64,000 bases of DNA from Apiotrichum sp. Y4204 (Eukaryota > Basidiomycota > Tremellomycetes > Trichosporonales > Trichosporonaceae): contig JAMYHL010000029.1 of the NCBI GenBank assembly GCA_025531455.1, positions 682,001-746,000 of the forward strand, read 5' to 3'. Below the pieces are notes generated by a model. The model worked only from the letters and a program-made list of their open reading frames with translations. It was not told the origin of the DNA and ran no database searches. Position numbers and translations under genes: made by a program. Below, piece after piece: positions 1-12,492 of this stretch (position 1 is the stretch's first letter; every line of letters begins with the position of its first letter).

Positions 1-2096
1 GGGTGCGCTTGAACCAAACATGCGCCTTGATCGCTTGATCGCGCCCCCACGACGTCCAGATGACGTCTTGGCAGTCGGTGGTGACTTCCGGATCAGTGCT
101 CTTGACCGCCACTCCGGCCTGCAGATTCGGGAGCACGCCGAGATGCTGGAGATACGCAATAGCTATGAGCGTAAGGCAGTAGGAGGACATTGTGGGCGTA
201 TCTCCCTCGCCGGAGGGGTTGTTGACGCGGTGTGCCGACGCCCAAAGCTTGAGCGCATGGATCAGCGGGCGGAGCACAAACGGCGAAATCTTGCAGTACG
301 CAAGAATCAGCTGCGAGTTGTACCTGCAATCAGTCTTGGGCTCCGCAAAACCGCAAAGCCAAAACGCCTACCATCCGCCAAGGTCGTTGGTCGTTATATC
401 ACACTGGAGGCCGTGGGCGCGGAACTTGACGATCGGCGTGTTTGCGTGCGCGACGGGGGTCGCCCCCGATACGCCGGATATGCGCTGGAACACGGCCTCC
501 ATGTAGTACACGCTGTACGCCTTTGGACGAGTCACCGGCTTGCCGTTCCGCGCCAGCATGGTCACGCGGTCGAGCGGGTCCCGCATCGAGTCCGTGTCCG
601 AGTGCTTGTGTTTGCTGCGCGTGCCGTTCCCGCCTGGCTGGATCCGCCAAAAGCAAGGTATATCTGTGGGGGGTGTGAGTGCGATTGAGGAGATCAGACG
701 TACATCCCTGGGGAATCATCGTATCCTGCGAGTCAGCGCACATCCCAAACAACAACCTTGGAAAGAAGCCACCCACAATGATAACAATATCGAGGTCGCC
801 CGTCCGCCCCGTGCCCCCGCCCCACGCCATGCTCCCGAACACGTCGACCTGGTACCGGTTCCCGTGGGGGTTAGCAGCGACGTTCGACGCCTTGTTGATC
901 GTGGTCTGTATGCTCGCGAGCAGGGATTCCACAGCGGCGTGGAGAGACGCACTCGGCGCCGCGGCGGCCCAGGACACGAGCATGTCGCGCTGCAGGATCC
1001 CGGGGTTGGGGAAGTGTATCCCCCAGTTACGCGGGGTCGTCTCGCGCCGAAAGTCGCGGTACGCGGAGAGCGTGTCGATGTCGGCAGGCGAGAGCGTCGT
1101 CCCGCCCGGAAGGACAAAGCGGGAGGAGTCGAACTTTGGCATTTGGGACGGAGAGGGACAGGGAGACGCGAAAAGAGAGGAGTCAGGTTGTTCGAGCTCG
1201 ACAAGACTATCAAGGTCCGGAAAGGACGTCTGGCGTGTGTTCGCTGATCGAGGGGCGAGAGGCGCAGCGGCGAGAGGCGCAGCTGGGGCAGCAGTGCGGT
1301 GGGAAACTGGAAGTGAGAGTGAAAGTAAGGGCGACAGAGCTCCGCGCCCATTCGCGCAGTTCGACACCTCACGAGTTCTGTTGTAAGCTTGATCCGTAAC
1401 CTGGCTAGCTTACCCTCCGGCTGCACCAAAAAGCTCGAGACCAAGCTCGTCGCACCACGGATCCTCGCCGAGTGTCTCGAGTGTCGGGAGGCCAGCGGCG
1501 GCCCACTCGTCCTGCGGCAAAGAGGAGGAGGTATCGCTGTGCGCGTTGAGCGGTCGGGGTAGTTCAAGAAATGTCTCGAGACCAGGGGACGGAGCACTTG
1601 TTGAAGTCGGGATCACACCGGGAGCCGAGTTGTCGTCACGATAACAAACAGAGCTGGTGCTGATGGAGGTGGAGGGCCGGATATCCGGATGTGTCTCTTC
1701 GTCGAGGTCGATGAGGTCGAAGACCAGCAGGTCGGGTGGCGAGCGCGGCGAGCGCGGCGCGAGCGGTAGGCGGGGCGGGGGCATGGCGCGCCGCGGATGG
1801 GGTGGAGCTTGGAGGCGATATCCTTCTTGGGCTCTCATTGGCGTCGCGCGGGGGTCGGGGCGGACGCGCAAAGCATGCGGATGAGTGGGATGAAGAGACG
1901 TAGGGTGCTGTCCCCGCGGAAGGGGCGGTCTCGGGGGAAGAGGGAGACTTGCACTTTCTCTGCCCGGGCCATATCCGCTGCGACCGCCGCGGGCGTGTCG
2001 GCCGTCCATTGCGATACTCTCAAGGTTGTCAAGCTGATGATGCTGTGGAAGGATAAGAGGATGGAGTTCTGTGATGGCCATCATCTCGGTTGCCAT
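1..2096 (-). CDS. Cid1/Trf4-type non-canonical poly(A) polymerase or terminal uridylyltransferase, 3' part off the window
   Basis: This is a DNA-polymerase-beta-fold nucleotidyltransferase that would add A or U tails to RNA 3' ends. Exons read on the minus strand are 1414–~2096, 773–1377, 372–663 and <1–323, and the phases agree across all three introns. The core has the GS helix (VDVFGSMAWGGGTGRTGDLD) with the first two metal-binding aspartates, then NTPIVKF and CDI with the third. The last exon has the nucleotide-recognition core (RPLIHALKLWA, then SSYCLTLIAIAYLQHLGVLP) and IWTSWG. The gene runs off the left edge. The N-terminal exon is long, Pro/Ser/Asp-rich and disordered-looking. Its start is uncertain: 2096 is one option, 2009, 1838 and 1784 are others, and the RPA190 stop lies at 2339. 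Adenylyl- versus uridylyl-specificity cannot be told from this part. Confidence 0.82.
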
Positions 2097-2338
2097 CAGT
2101 ACGCGCACTGGCACTGGCACTGTGTCTTCCCTCGCGCTCGCACCCGCACCAGCACCTCGACGCCACGCTCCCTTCCCCGACCCACGCACTACGCGCTCCG
2201 CTGCGCGCTGCTCCCCTTCCAATGATCCCGTATGCATGTTATGCAGATATATGTCTTCTACAAGGCGTGTCAGTCTAGATGGTGGGCGATAAGCCCTTTT
2301 GGTTGAATGCACATTAAACCGTGCTACTTCGTAGGGTA

Positions 2339-5300
2339 TTAGATGTGGCGCGGGGCACGCACGTCGAATGCGCCGGTGCCGCTCTTGCTCGGCTGGCCCA
2401 TGACGATGCGGCCGGCTGGGCTGGTGAGGTTGTCAAAGTCGCCGTGAAGGACGGCCTCGGAGAGGAAGGCGGTAGACGTCTCAAACGACGCCTTGAGCAG
2501 CGGCGACGACTTGGTCGCAATGCCCGTACGGTTGAACGCCTTGTAGCCGCCAAACTGCGTCATGTAGTCGGCGATGAGGTACAGATGGCGCATGTCGACA
2601 CCGATACTGGTTGTTAGCGAGTTGCCTTCGAAGATGTTTCCAACTCACGAGTACGACTTGAAGATAGCGCTCATCTCGGAAATCTGACCGTCAGCACATG
2701 TCCGATCCATGCTCCACTGCTTCACTCACAATCGTCTGGCGCGCAGCCTCAACACCGTACACCTGGAGGATGGCGTATACGTTGTTACTCGAGATCCTGT
2801 CGAGGTCGATGAGCTCGTCCGCGAGCGCCCACATGCCGCGGATGTTCGAGCCCTCGGTCATGAGCTCGCGGCTAAACTCGCCCTTCTTGTTGAACACCTT
2901 CATGCAGCGGCCAATGCTGTCAATCTCGTGCACGACCGAGTTGTTGCACGCGCGCTCGACAACGTCGACAAGCAGCATCTTTGGTGCCTGGCCGGGGAAC
3001 TCGAGCTCAAACTCGGCGCTTTCGCCCTTGTGGCTGTCAAAGTTGAAGCTCGTGGCGTACTTGCACGCCTTCATGAAGAGCTCGGCGAGGTTGTCGGCCT
3101 GGAGGTCGGCAGCGGCCTTGGCAGCCGGGTCCGCGTCCATGTCCTCGTCGTCCTCCTCCTCTGCATACGCGTCACGCTCGACAAAGTCCTCAAGGTCAAC
3201 AACGCCAGGCGAATCGGCTTCGTCCTCCTCGTACTCGTGCTGTTTGCGCTGGCGCTGGCGCTTGAGCGCACCCGAGTCCTCGTCGTCGTCCTCATCATCG
3301 AGCTCGTCGTCACGACCGCGGCGAGCGGGCGCCTCATCAGCCTCGTCGCTGCGCACACGCAGACCCTTGCCGACAGACTTGTCCTGCTCCTTGGTCTTGA
3401 TGGCATTGCGGAGCTCGTTGACAATCTCGCGCTTGAGACGGGCGGCGAACGAGGTGGCAAGCGACTCGTGCAGCTGCTCCTTTGTAATCTTGTACTCGTC
3501 CGTGTACTCCTCGGCCGGGTAAAACTTCAGTGTCACCTTGTACTTGCGGAGACGCGAGTTGTTGTGCTCGACCATCTTGCCCGACAGGCGCTCCGTGACC
3601 GTGACCTTGTCGACCACCTCGGACAGCTTGAGGCGCGTGACCTGCTTGACGAAGAGCGCAGTGTCCTCGTCGGTGGTGGTCTCGCGCAGCGGTAGGGTCA
3701 TTGTCGGTGTGGCCGGCTTCTGCGCGGCAGTCATGACAATTTCACGCAGACGGGGGATACCCAGCGTGACGTTGGCGGCACCGTGACCGGCCAAATGGAA
3801 GGTGTTGAGCGTCATCTGCGTCGACGGCTCACCGACACCCTGCGAGGCGAGAAGGCCGACGGCCTCTCCAGGGTCCACCAGAGAGCGCATGTAGCGCACT
3901 CGAGCGAGGTTCTTAAAGTCGCGCTCGGCAACCTTCTCCGCATCAGCAGAGTACGGCGAGACAGTCTGGTTCTCGGGACCACCCTTGCGGCGAATGAGAC
4001 CCTGCTTGTTCTCGTCGACGTAGTCGTTGACCTTCTTGGCGTACGCCTCAGACATCGCGCCAAGATACCTCGACGGAGAAAAGTGCGACATGGCCGGCTC
4101 GTACTTGTGCGGCTTCTTCAGCGCCTTCTTGGTGTAGTCGACAGCCTCGTTCATGACTACCCGGCCCTCAAGATCTCCGGGGCGGAACTTCTGGATCAGC
4201 GACTCGTGGTTGCGGCACGAGAAGTCGAACTGCTCCAAGTGCTTGGACTTGGTGACGTCGATGCCGTCCTCGCCGTACATGAACTGCAGGACCGACGAGT
4301 CCGAGTCACGGACAGTGTGGTCGTAGTGCACGCGCACACCCTCCAGATGCTTGATAAGACAGCGCTGGAGATATCCGGAACGGGCAGTCTTGACGGCGGT
4401 GTCAATAAGACCTTCACGACCAGCCATGCTGTGGTGAGTTAGACATGCCGGAGGAAAGAGTGTCGGAGAAACGCTAGCTCAGCACCGCATCAACTCACCA
4501 ATGGAAGTAGTACTCCTGCGGACGCACACCCGTCAAGAAACGGTAGGCGACGTAGCCACCCGCGCGGGCAGCGGTGTCGAACGGCTTGAAGGCCGGAAGG
4601 GTCTTTCCAGACACCATGACGGGGACACGGCGGCCCTCGAGCGCCTGCTGGCCGAGAAGCGTGGAAATCTGCGAGGCGTTGACCTTGGAACCCTTGGCTC
4701 CCGAGATGGTCATGAGCTGCATGTTGTTGAACGGGAAGGGGCGGACGAGGTGCGCGGGGAGGATCTCGTCGTTGATCTTCGAGGTGACCTGGTTGAAGGT
4801 CTTTTGCGTCTCGGCGTCGAGGCCGGCCATGAGGGCATTGTCGTGGAGGATCTCCTCCAGGCGAATACGGAGGTTCTTCGCAGCCTCCTTATCGCTGGCC
4901 GGAGCCTCGGGAAGACCGACGAACCGCATGGCAGCCTTGCGGCCGTCGTCGGCGGCGTCATCGAGAATCTTGCGACGCAGACGCTCGCCCTCCTCGGTGA
5001 GGACCAGGTCGTCCATACGACACGAAAAGGCAGTGTGCTGGAGGTACTTTGTGAACAAGCGCGAGAGGACACCAAGGAGACGGTTCGCGATGTAGGGGCC
5101 GTAGAGCTCGTGGACCGAGTGAACGAGACCGTACTCGGATGCGCCGAATTGCGACTTGTCGAGCACACCACGGATCAGGTGACCGTCAAGGAAGAGAGTG
5201 CTGTTCTCGGACAGCTCAATGTCCTTGAGCTTGCCGCGCTGCCAGAGCTTGTCGTCAATCTTGTTCTTTGAAGTAAGATTGAGACCCTTTGCGTTCACAG

Positions 5301-7788
5301 GCGTCAGGTTGACAAGAATAGTCGAGATGAGTTGCTTGCCGGTCCACATCGGCTTGGGCTTAAAGATGGCCGGCGGAACGGTGATGATGCGCGAGCGGCC
5401 AGTGTACCCGTTCTCCGTGCGGAGCGCGCCGTAAATGATCTGGTAGTACTCTTCGCGGGTGAAGAAGGTGGACTTGTTGCACATCCACACACCGGCATCG
5501 ACGTGGTCCTGGATAAGACCACGAAGGGGAGCACCAGACGTAGGGACAAGGTACTGGTTGTCGGTGTTGGCGAGCATCTGCGCCTCGGCACGAGCAATCT
5601 CGTTTTGCGGGAAGTGGATGTTCATCTCGTCACCGTCGAAATCGGCATTGTACGAGTTGCAGTTGGCGTAGTGCATGCGAATCGTCTTCTCGCCGCGGAG
5701 AACCTTGACGCGGTGGCACATCATGGACGGCTTGTGGAGCGTCGGCTGACGGTTGAGAATGACAATGTCGCCATCACGAATGTGGCGGTAGACCTTCTTG
5801 TTGCGCGCAGCCGGGCCGCCTGTGCTGCTTCCGACACCGTAGGCGTCGTTCTGGGGAGTGAGAAGCTGGTTGGCAATGGCGGTACGCTGCTCCAGCGTCA
5901 TGCGGTCAAGCGAGACCTTGGAACCATCCTCGTTCTGCACAAGCGAGGCACCGGGGTGGATCTTGGGACCGTTGATGACCAGCTGGCGCATCTCGGCGAC
6001 ATTCTGCGCAGTCACAGGTTCCGGGTAGGTGAGCTTTTTGGCGAACACCGGGGGAATACCAATCTCGTTGGTCTCAACATTGATATCCGGCGAGATAACG
6101 GAACGCGCGGCGTAGTTGACACGCTTGCCCATCATGTGCTTGCGGAAAAGACCCTCCTTTTTCTCGAGCAGCTGCTTGACACCCTGGGGCGGCAGCTTGC
6201 CCTGCTTCATAACGGTCGGGTTCTTGGTCGAGTCCATGAACGAATTGACGTCGTGCTGCAACTGAACAAGCGTCTCGAGAAGCATCTGGTACGTGCGGTT
6301 CTGGTCAAACTTTTTCAGCGTCTCCATGAGAGCCTCGCTCTTCTCCTGGCGGCCAAAGTCGATAAGGGTCTGGTTGACCTCGCGGATACGGATCGACGTG
6401 TTGATGACCGCGTTGAGGAGCGTGTTCTGCGAGTTCTCAAAGAGGTCGTCTCCCATGCGCGCCGGAGGACGGAAACGGGTGGGAGTGACGGGGATGACGT
6501 CCATGAAGAACATGTCGGCAACGGGAGGAGGCGGGGCGTGGGCGGAGCCAGACGAGGGAGTGCCGTGACGGCCGTAGAGCAGGGTGCATATTTCCGACTC
6601 GAGCTGGAAGAGACGACGGAGGTGGTCGCGGACCTCGGCGGGGGCCATGACACGTTCGTTGCGGCCACGAGTGCCCTTGACCTGGCCACTGGCTGTGCGG
6701 GCCACACCGTCGGCAACGACACCCTCGTCCTCCTGCTCCTCCTCCTCGTTCTCGCTCTCCGCAACCGAGTCGACATCCATGCCCTCGTCCTCGGATCCGG
6801 ATGACCCGGAGGCAGAGCTGCCCTCAATTCCCTCGTCGTCTGCTGCCGCCTTCGGCTTGCGCTGCTTGTTGACAATCTTGCCAAAGCTGGGCGCCACCTT
6901 GCGAATGTTGGCCGCCTGGTTGGCCATCTTCTGCTTGGCCGTCAGGTCGTACTCGATGATCTTGATGGCCTTTTCCTTGCGGAAGGTGTTGCCAAAGGCA
7001 GTGCAGTGGGAGCAGCGGGGGTAGTGCTTGCGGCCAAACTCGTTCAGAACCTTGCGGCGCTCCTGGAAGACGAGATCCTCCTTGTACTCGTCGCGGGCGT
7101 GCTTCTTCCGTTTGCTCTTGAGGACGGCCTTGACGTACGCCTCCATGCGGAGAATAAACTCTGCGGCAGACTCTGCGGGCACCGAAGCGTCAACGGCGTC
7201 GTCTCCCTCCTCCTCCTTCGCCTTGGCAATCGGGCTAAAGTCGGCGATGTAGTGAGCCTCCTCCAAGCAGCCGGCGTCCAGCAAGCGCAGGCGGGCAACG
7301 TAGCGACGGAGCTGGGGTTAGGGTGCTGCTAGGAATCCGAGAACGAAGTAGCTCACAGTGATCTCCGGCATCTTGAAGTGGTTGCAGTACAGACACACTG
7401 AGCGCAGGAGGTTGTAGCACTGATTGATGAACAGCGGGTGGTAGACGGGCGAGGGGAGCTCAATGTGGCCAAAGTGCCCTGGGCACTGGAATCCAGAAAG
7501 GTGACATGTCTCGCAACTGGAGTGTGTAAGTGTGATGCTCTCGCCTCATAAGCCCTTCCATCTCTCCCCACTCATCTCGCGCGCCACTCACATGTCACGC
7601 GCGTTCATCGGCCCGAGGGCGGGGTCGTACAGGCCGCCGCGGGTCGGGAGGTTGAGGTTGTCGAGGAGGATGGGGTCGTCAATCTTCTTGACCGAGATCG
7701 AGCGGATGTCGTCCGACGAGAGGAACGAGAACGAGAGGCCCGTCACCTCCGAGTGAAGGGAGTGCGCAATGTCCATTCCGTCCGACAT
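2339..7788 (-). CDS. RPA190: DNA-directed RNA polymerase I largest subunit (A190)
   Basis: This is the catalytic largest subunit of nucleolar RNA polymerase I, which transcribes the 35S rRNA precursor. Exons are 7592–7788, 7357–7516, 4499–7311, 2730–4428, 2649–2683 and 2339–2606, giving 1723 aa, close to the family's usual ~1660–1720. The start at 7788 gives MSDGMDIAHSLHSEVTG. The zinc-binding N-terminus (CETCHLSGFQCPGHFGHIEL) spans intron 1. The catalytic Mg motif NADFDGDEMNIHFPQ lies near residue 675, and the bridge-helix/trigger-loop region follows as MAGREGLIDTAVKT and GEPSTQMTLNTFHLAGHG, followed by GIPRLREIVMTA. That wording and the acidic loop after it (about 3110–3350) fit pol I rather than Rpb1 or Rpc160. 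There is no CTD heptad tail. Exon 5 is only 35 nt. Confidence 0.97.
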
Positions 7789-9044
7789 TGTGAGCTGCAC
7801 CCGGTGGGCTGGGGGGTTATTGATGAGAAAGGGGGCTCAGACGCGGTGCAGCGTTTGTGCGACACAGGCCTTGAGGAGCTGTCGCGCGCGCGAGCCCGGT
7901 GTAGAGAGTTGGGGAGGTGGTGAGGAGAGTGAAAGTGGTGACACCAAAGACGGTATGGATGGGGATGGGAGATGGTCCTCGAGAGAGAGGTTGAGAGAAA
8001 TCTGAACATTTTGAGAGTGATGCAAGCGGGACCAATTCAGAGAGCTAGAGAGTGGTTCAGGAAATGGCACGTGTAAATGCTCGTGGCTTTTCCATGGTCG
8101 GGAAATGACGCGACCCGAGTCACCTTCTGAGGTGACCAGCAGATTCTGGCGATCAATCTATTTGAATGGCATCAGAATTGTTCTTGATTGCAAGTGGGGT
8201 TATAGTATATAGTATCAATAACAAGGCGTAAATACCACCTTTTCTTACGTAAGAGGCCGAAGAGGCTTGACGCCGAAGACGGAGACGGAGACGGAGACGC
8301 GCGGCTTTTTTCTCATGAAACCACACACGCCGGGGCAGTGGGGTGGGCCTAGACCGGAGCGATTGGAATGGCTGTTGAGCATGGCCTGTGGCGCACAAGA
8401 TCAATTTCGTCTCTAGACAGCATCATCTGGCATGCATCTACGCGTATGAAGCATCTTGTGAGTAGTGGGTGGTGCACGGTATGCGGGATTGTGCGGCGAG
8501 TGGAGCCTAGTGGCGAGAGAGGGAGGCGGTGGAGTGGAGTGGGTCGAGAGACGCTTGCCACTTGCTGCTTGCTGCTTGCTTGCTGGGCTGGACGGCGCGT
8601 GGACGGCCAAGTGCGGCAGTGCGGCAGCCAGCAGGCCCGTTTGCCGGTTAGCCGGCAAAACGCCATGAACACCCAGACAGACTGGTGGACTGGTGGAAAT
8701 CAAATCAACACCTCTTTTGACTCTCTCACTCTCACTCACTCTCTCTCACTCGACTGTCTCTCAACTCTCTCTCTGTCTCTCATCCGGTCGCGCGTTGTCC
8801 GTGTCCGTGTCCATCATTATCACCGTCGTCGTCTTACCCGGCCACCGATACCGAAGCATTGCGTCTTTTTTCAGTCTTATTCTCCCGGCTTATCATTGGC
8901 ATCCACTCGCTCGATCACACCTGCACCGCGTCGCTCACTCGGCTTTGTTTCTCCCACCAACTCTCGCCATCCGTCCATTCTCATTTCTTCCATCCCACCT
9001 CGGCATAGATATACCCTTCTCCGCTCACGGACGGTTTATTCACC
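7789..9044. other. Divergent promoter region between RPA190 and the acyl-CoA-binding gene
   Basis: I see no gene in this 1.26-kb gap between two divergent starts. It holds a GGAGAC hexamer run (about 8278–8299) and a TTGCTGC/TTGCTTGC microsatellite-like stretch (about 8557–8585). A strongly pyrimidine-rich CTCT/CTCACT tract (about 8707–8785) sits some 260–340 nt upstream of the plus-strand start and is probably promoter or 5' leader. Confidence 0.6.
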
Positions 9045-10762
9045 ATGGCGACAGCACCGTCGCCTATTGACGAGTAAGCATTGTGTTCTCGAGGAAGAAA
9101 ACGAGACGCGTATGTATCGGCTATTGACACGGTTCAGACAATTCCACCGCGCGGTCGACCTGGTACAGAGGTATGTGTGTCGACAGGACAAACACCAGAC
9201 AAGAGTCGCGTTGCTGCGCCATAACTGTCACCGGCGACTTTGCTCACACGTGCAGCCTTCCCAAGAGCGGTCCTATACAGACGACGTACGAGGAAAAGCT
9301 ACAGCTGTACTCTCTCTACAAGCAAGGTGTGTTGCCGTTGCTTCCTCCGCTTGCCACCCGCCGCGAGACTCACATTCTTCAGCGACCGATGGCGACATCA
9401 GCACGCCGCGGCCAGGCATGCTTGACATGCTCGGGCGAGCAAAATGGTATGTGCCGACCGCGCGTTACATTGTCACCTTGCCCGGATATCATTCTTATGC
9501 GCCACAGGGACTCGTGGAACAAGCAGCGCGGCGTGAGCAAGACCGATGCAAAGCAGTACTATGTTGCTGCTCTGATGAAGGTGGGTTGGCGGTGCGCGAG
9601 GCTGCACTGTTGCTTTCCGCGGCGCTCACAATCCCAGATATTCCAGCGATACGAGGACCGTCAATCGGACGCCAAGCGGTTCATTGCTGAACTCGCCGCC
9701 ATGGCGCCCTTGGAACGCGCTCCGTCCCCCGCGTCGTCAACATCATCTTTCCATTCCTCACGTGCGTCGCCTCCACCAGAGGTGGCAAGTGCAAGTCCCT
9801 ATGCTCCCCCGGATCCGTCCCTGCCGGCGCCCGATGTCGCACCCAACATTATACCTCCCTCGGACCTCACCACCTCCCACCGCTCCTTGGTCAGTCTCCA
9901 GCAGCAGCAGCAACAGCAGTACCAGCAACAGCAGCAGCAATACGAAACCCAGTCGCAGCCCTACAACCCGCCGATGTCGATGGGAGGACCGTTCACGCAG
10001 GCCGGCGGCTCGCGGCCCCAGTCGCTGGTCAGCGGTGTAGGCGGAGGTAGTGTGCGGGAAACAATGTCGTCGCTTCGCATGCGCCCGCAGCCATCACTCC
10101 AATACGTTCCCGAAGGCGGATCGATGCCCGGCCCATCCATGTCACACGGCGGTCCCTCGAATCTCGCCCAAATGCCGCCGCCACGCGCACCCAGCCTCCC
10201 TCCCCCCTTTCTGGCGCGCGACTTTGCCACCCCCGAGCTTCCCCAGACCGGGAGCGTGCCTCCTTATGTCCACGGCTCTCCTTACAACCCGTCTCCCCTC
10301 CCGCAACGCCCGGGCTCCGCGTCGACGTGGTCCCATGCCCCGCTCAACCTCCCGGCCACGCTTCAGCAGATTCACACATCGCTGCAGGCTCTGCACGAAC
10401 GTCTTACGGCTCTCGAGCGAACCCAATCCCTGCTTCTAAGGAAGGAAGAACGCCGGCGCTCATGGTTCTGGACGAGCAATGTGGAGGAGGACCTGGAGGA
10501 TGCCGAGCTCGAAGCGGAGCGCGATCGGTGGGCGTACAAGCCCAACTCTACAACGATCCGGCTACGTCGGAAAAAGGGGCTGACGGTCCGTGTCATCTGG
10601 GCCCTGATTACCGCCCTGCGTCGCGCCGTCATCGGACTCGGCGCGACGGTACTCATCGCGTCAATCGTGCTGGCCGTCATGCGCGGCAACTGGCGACGCC
10701 AGGTGAACACCGCGATGCGGAGAGTGCGGCTACGCATCGTGCGCGCCCTGGCCGACTCGTAG
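9045..10762 (+). CDS. Tail-anchored acyl-CoA-binding protein, ACBD5/Atg37-like
   Basis: Binds long-chain acyl-CoA. The architecture (N-terminal ACB domain, long disordered middle, short coiled coil, single C-terminal membrane anchor) is that of the peroxisomal proteins ACBD5 and Pichia Atg37, the latter a pexophagy factor. Exons are 9045–9073, 9138–9170, 9256–9326, 9383–9446, 9508–9580 and 9638–10762 (464 aa). The ACB domain (residues ~10–105) is spread over the small exons and shows FHRAVDLVQSLPKSGPIQ, YEEKLQLYSLYKQATDGD, KWDSWNKQRGVSKTDAKQYY. A Gln-rich run follows near 9900–9950. A predicted coiled coil (LQQIHTSLQALHERLTALER) precedes the membrane segment at residues ~421–438 (IGLGATVLIASIVLAVM), after which comes a basic lumenal/matrix tail of 26 residues. 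Localisation to peroxisomes is inferred from architecture only. Confidence 0.9.
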
Positions 10763-11501
10763 AGAGCATGAGTCTGCGGTCGGGTTTGGGTATACATTTC
10801 TGTCTCGCTCTTCTCATCAACGTAGAATCCGAGGATACATCACATTTCACAGGGCTGTCCACTTTGCGGACAAATGGGTGCTGGGGGCCGGGCGGTTGTA
10901 GATGTAGAACCATGGAGCCAGATCATTGGAAAGTCACCGGAAGGCGTGGAACGGGGAAGAAGGGCGAGGGGCGAGGGGCAAGGTGGGACGTGGGAGGGGT
11001 GAGGCGTCGAGATCGGGGATCGTGGCGCCGTGCGCGGCGGCATGGATACCCGGGCCGCGAGCGACGAGACGAGCCCGTGTATGCGTGTAGTCCACGCCCT
11101 GCCCACGGATACACTGCATGGCGGGGTCCCCCATCAGCACATTGCTCTCAATCGCTGCTGACCGTTAATTTCGTTGCTTCTGTGATGCATAGTTCCTCTC
11201 TGCAATCTACCGTCCGATGCGAGCTGGCGCGCGCGTCTGTCTGACCTGCTACATACAGTACATGGTGGTGAACTGGTTGGAGATTTGGGAGCGTACGAAG
11301 CGTTGACAGGACCGCGTGCCGGAGATCCGATCGCCCCGCCAGGCCGCTGATGTCTCCTGTATCTTGCCAGCCAGCGCGCCCTCTCCGTTCTCCGACCCGT
11401 ACTACCGTCCGCTGTCCCTATCGCCCTTATCCCTACCCCTCTTTCCTCTTCCTCTTTCCTCTTTCCTCTTTCCTCTTTCCTCTGGCGCTCCTCTCCACCG
11501 A
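10763..11501. other. Convergent 3' intergenic region with a TTTCCTC repeat
   Basis: No gene seen between the two convergent stops. Positions 11439–11483 hold an imperfect pyrimidine tandem repeat of about five CTCTTTC-type units, directly beyond the SEC22 stop, so it probably lies in or just after the SEC22 3' UTR. Confidence 0.55.
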
Positions 11502-12492
11502 TCAGCGGATAAACTTGAAATAGATGAACAAGAGGACAAACAGCCCGACGCCGCCGACCGGCGCCCACTTGCGGATCATGGCGTCGATATTGATCTTTCG
11601 TGCCGCCTTGCGGTACTTTGCCGACTCTGAGCGCAGCGACGTCGAGAGGTTGGACATGCGGTCGAGCGAGTCGCCGCGCCACAGCAGGTCCTCCATGTTC
11701 TTGACCATGATGCCCTGCACTTCGCGGAGGTTTTCGCCGAGCTTGTCGAGGTTGGACGGCTGTGCCTGCATGTTGCGCGAGTCGCGGTACAGGCGGGTCG
11801 TTTTCGAGATGAACGTGTCTGGGAATGTGAGCGAGGTTGTGAGAGTTGGGAAGTGAAGCAGCTAGCTTGTTGGCTACCCCTGCACGGAGAATACTCACCA
11901 AAGCCCATGAACGCGTACGGACGCGTCGCGCCCTCAATCTTGTCACCGTAGCTGCGCTGAAACTCCTTGGACAGCTCGTCGAGGTAAGAGAACGCGAGCT
12001 TGCGCGGGTAGCTCTGGTCGCAGATACACATGTAGATGACGTTGTTGACAATGAGGTAGCTGCCGTGAGTACGTGGGTAGAAGAGGGGTTGGCCGGGGAT
12101 GATTCCGTTTGGATTACTCAAAGCGACATAAAGCCCAGACCACACCCATAGCTCCGGCACTCACTGCAAAGTATACTCGCCGCTCTCGATCGAGCACGCC
12201 GGCTCGGAATTGGGCGTCAGGCGGCGGAAGATGAGCTTTGACTGCTGCTTGTACTCTGTAAGAGCCTTTTCTGTCTGGCCTGTTAGTATGCCGATAACGC
12301 TCAGCAATGTCGGTCCGCATCTACAATCACAATCGCCACAGCTGCCAGCTCGACAGCCACAGGATCGGAAGTCGCGAGGTTGGGAAGCGGCATGTCATGT
12401 CGCCGCCACTTGGCACTCACCGTCTCGTCGTCGACGCTCGCTGCGAGCGGCAGCCCGTCGTTGACGCGGAAGATTGTCGTTGAGCGCACCAT
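11502..12492 (-). CDS. SEC22: R-SNARE Sec22 (ER–Golgi vesicle fusion)
   Basis: Longin-domain R-SNARE used in ER–Golgi traffic in both directions. Exons are 12421–12492, 12165–12274, 11899–12059 and 11502–11818, giving 219 aa against about 214 in yeast. The start at 12492 gives MVRSTTIFRVNDGLPLAAS. The longin domain includes SESGEYTLHYLI across intron 2 (seen as IESGEYTLHYLI) and CDQSYPRKLAFSYLDEL. The SNARE helix runs from NLDKLGENLREVQGIMVKN through LLWRGDSLDRMSNLS, with the R in the zero layer (LLWRGD). A C-terminal anchor (VGGVGLFVLLFIYFKFI) ends the protein. It is divergent with RPC40 across 373 nt. Acceptor choice in exon 2 was set by the reading frame: a second AG four bases downstream (CAG at 12271–12273) would break it. 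Confidence 0.96.

Noticed and set aside
1410..2312. Separate 300-aa minus-strand gene
   Set aside because: Its stop overlaps a GTAAGC donor and lies only tens of nt from the nucleotidyltransferase exon, in compatible phase; its first Met at 2312 is just 27 nt from the RPA190 stop, leaving no room for a promoter. Better read as that gene's N-terminal exon.
3783..4442. 219-codon plus-strand frame inside RPA190
   Set aside because: Antisense shadow of the exon carrying the bridge-helix region.
5332..6804. 490-codon plus-strand open frame
   Set aside because: It is antisense to exon 3 of RPA190. High GC with strong third-position bias keeps antisense frames open; the product has no motif.
8368..9690. 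440-codon plus-strand frame
   Set aside because: It runs through the leader, introns and out-of-frame exons of the acyl-CoA-binding gene; the ACB domain is in other frames and joins cleanly by splicing.
10327..11244. 305-codon plus-strand frame
   Set aside because: Alternate frame of the acyl-CoA-binding gene's last exon continuing into its 3' region; no motif.
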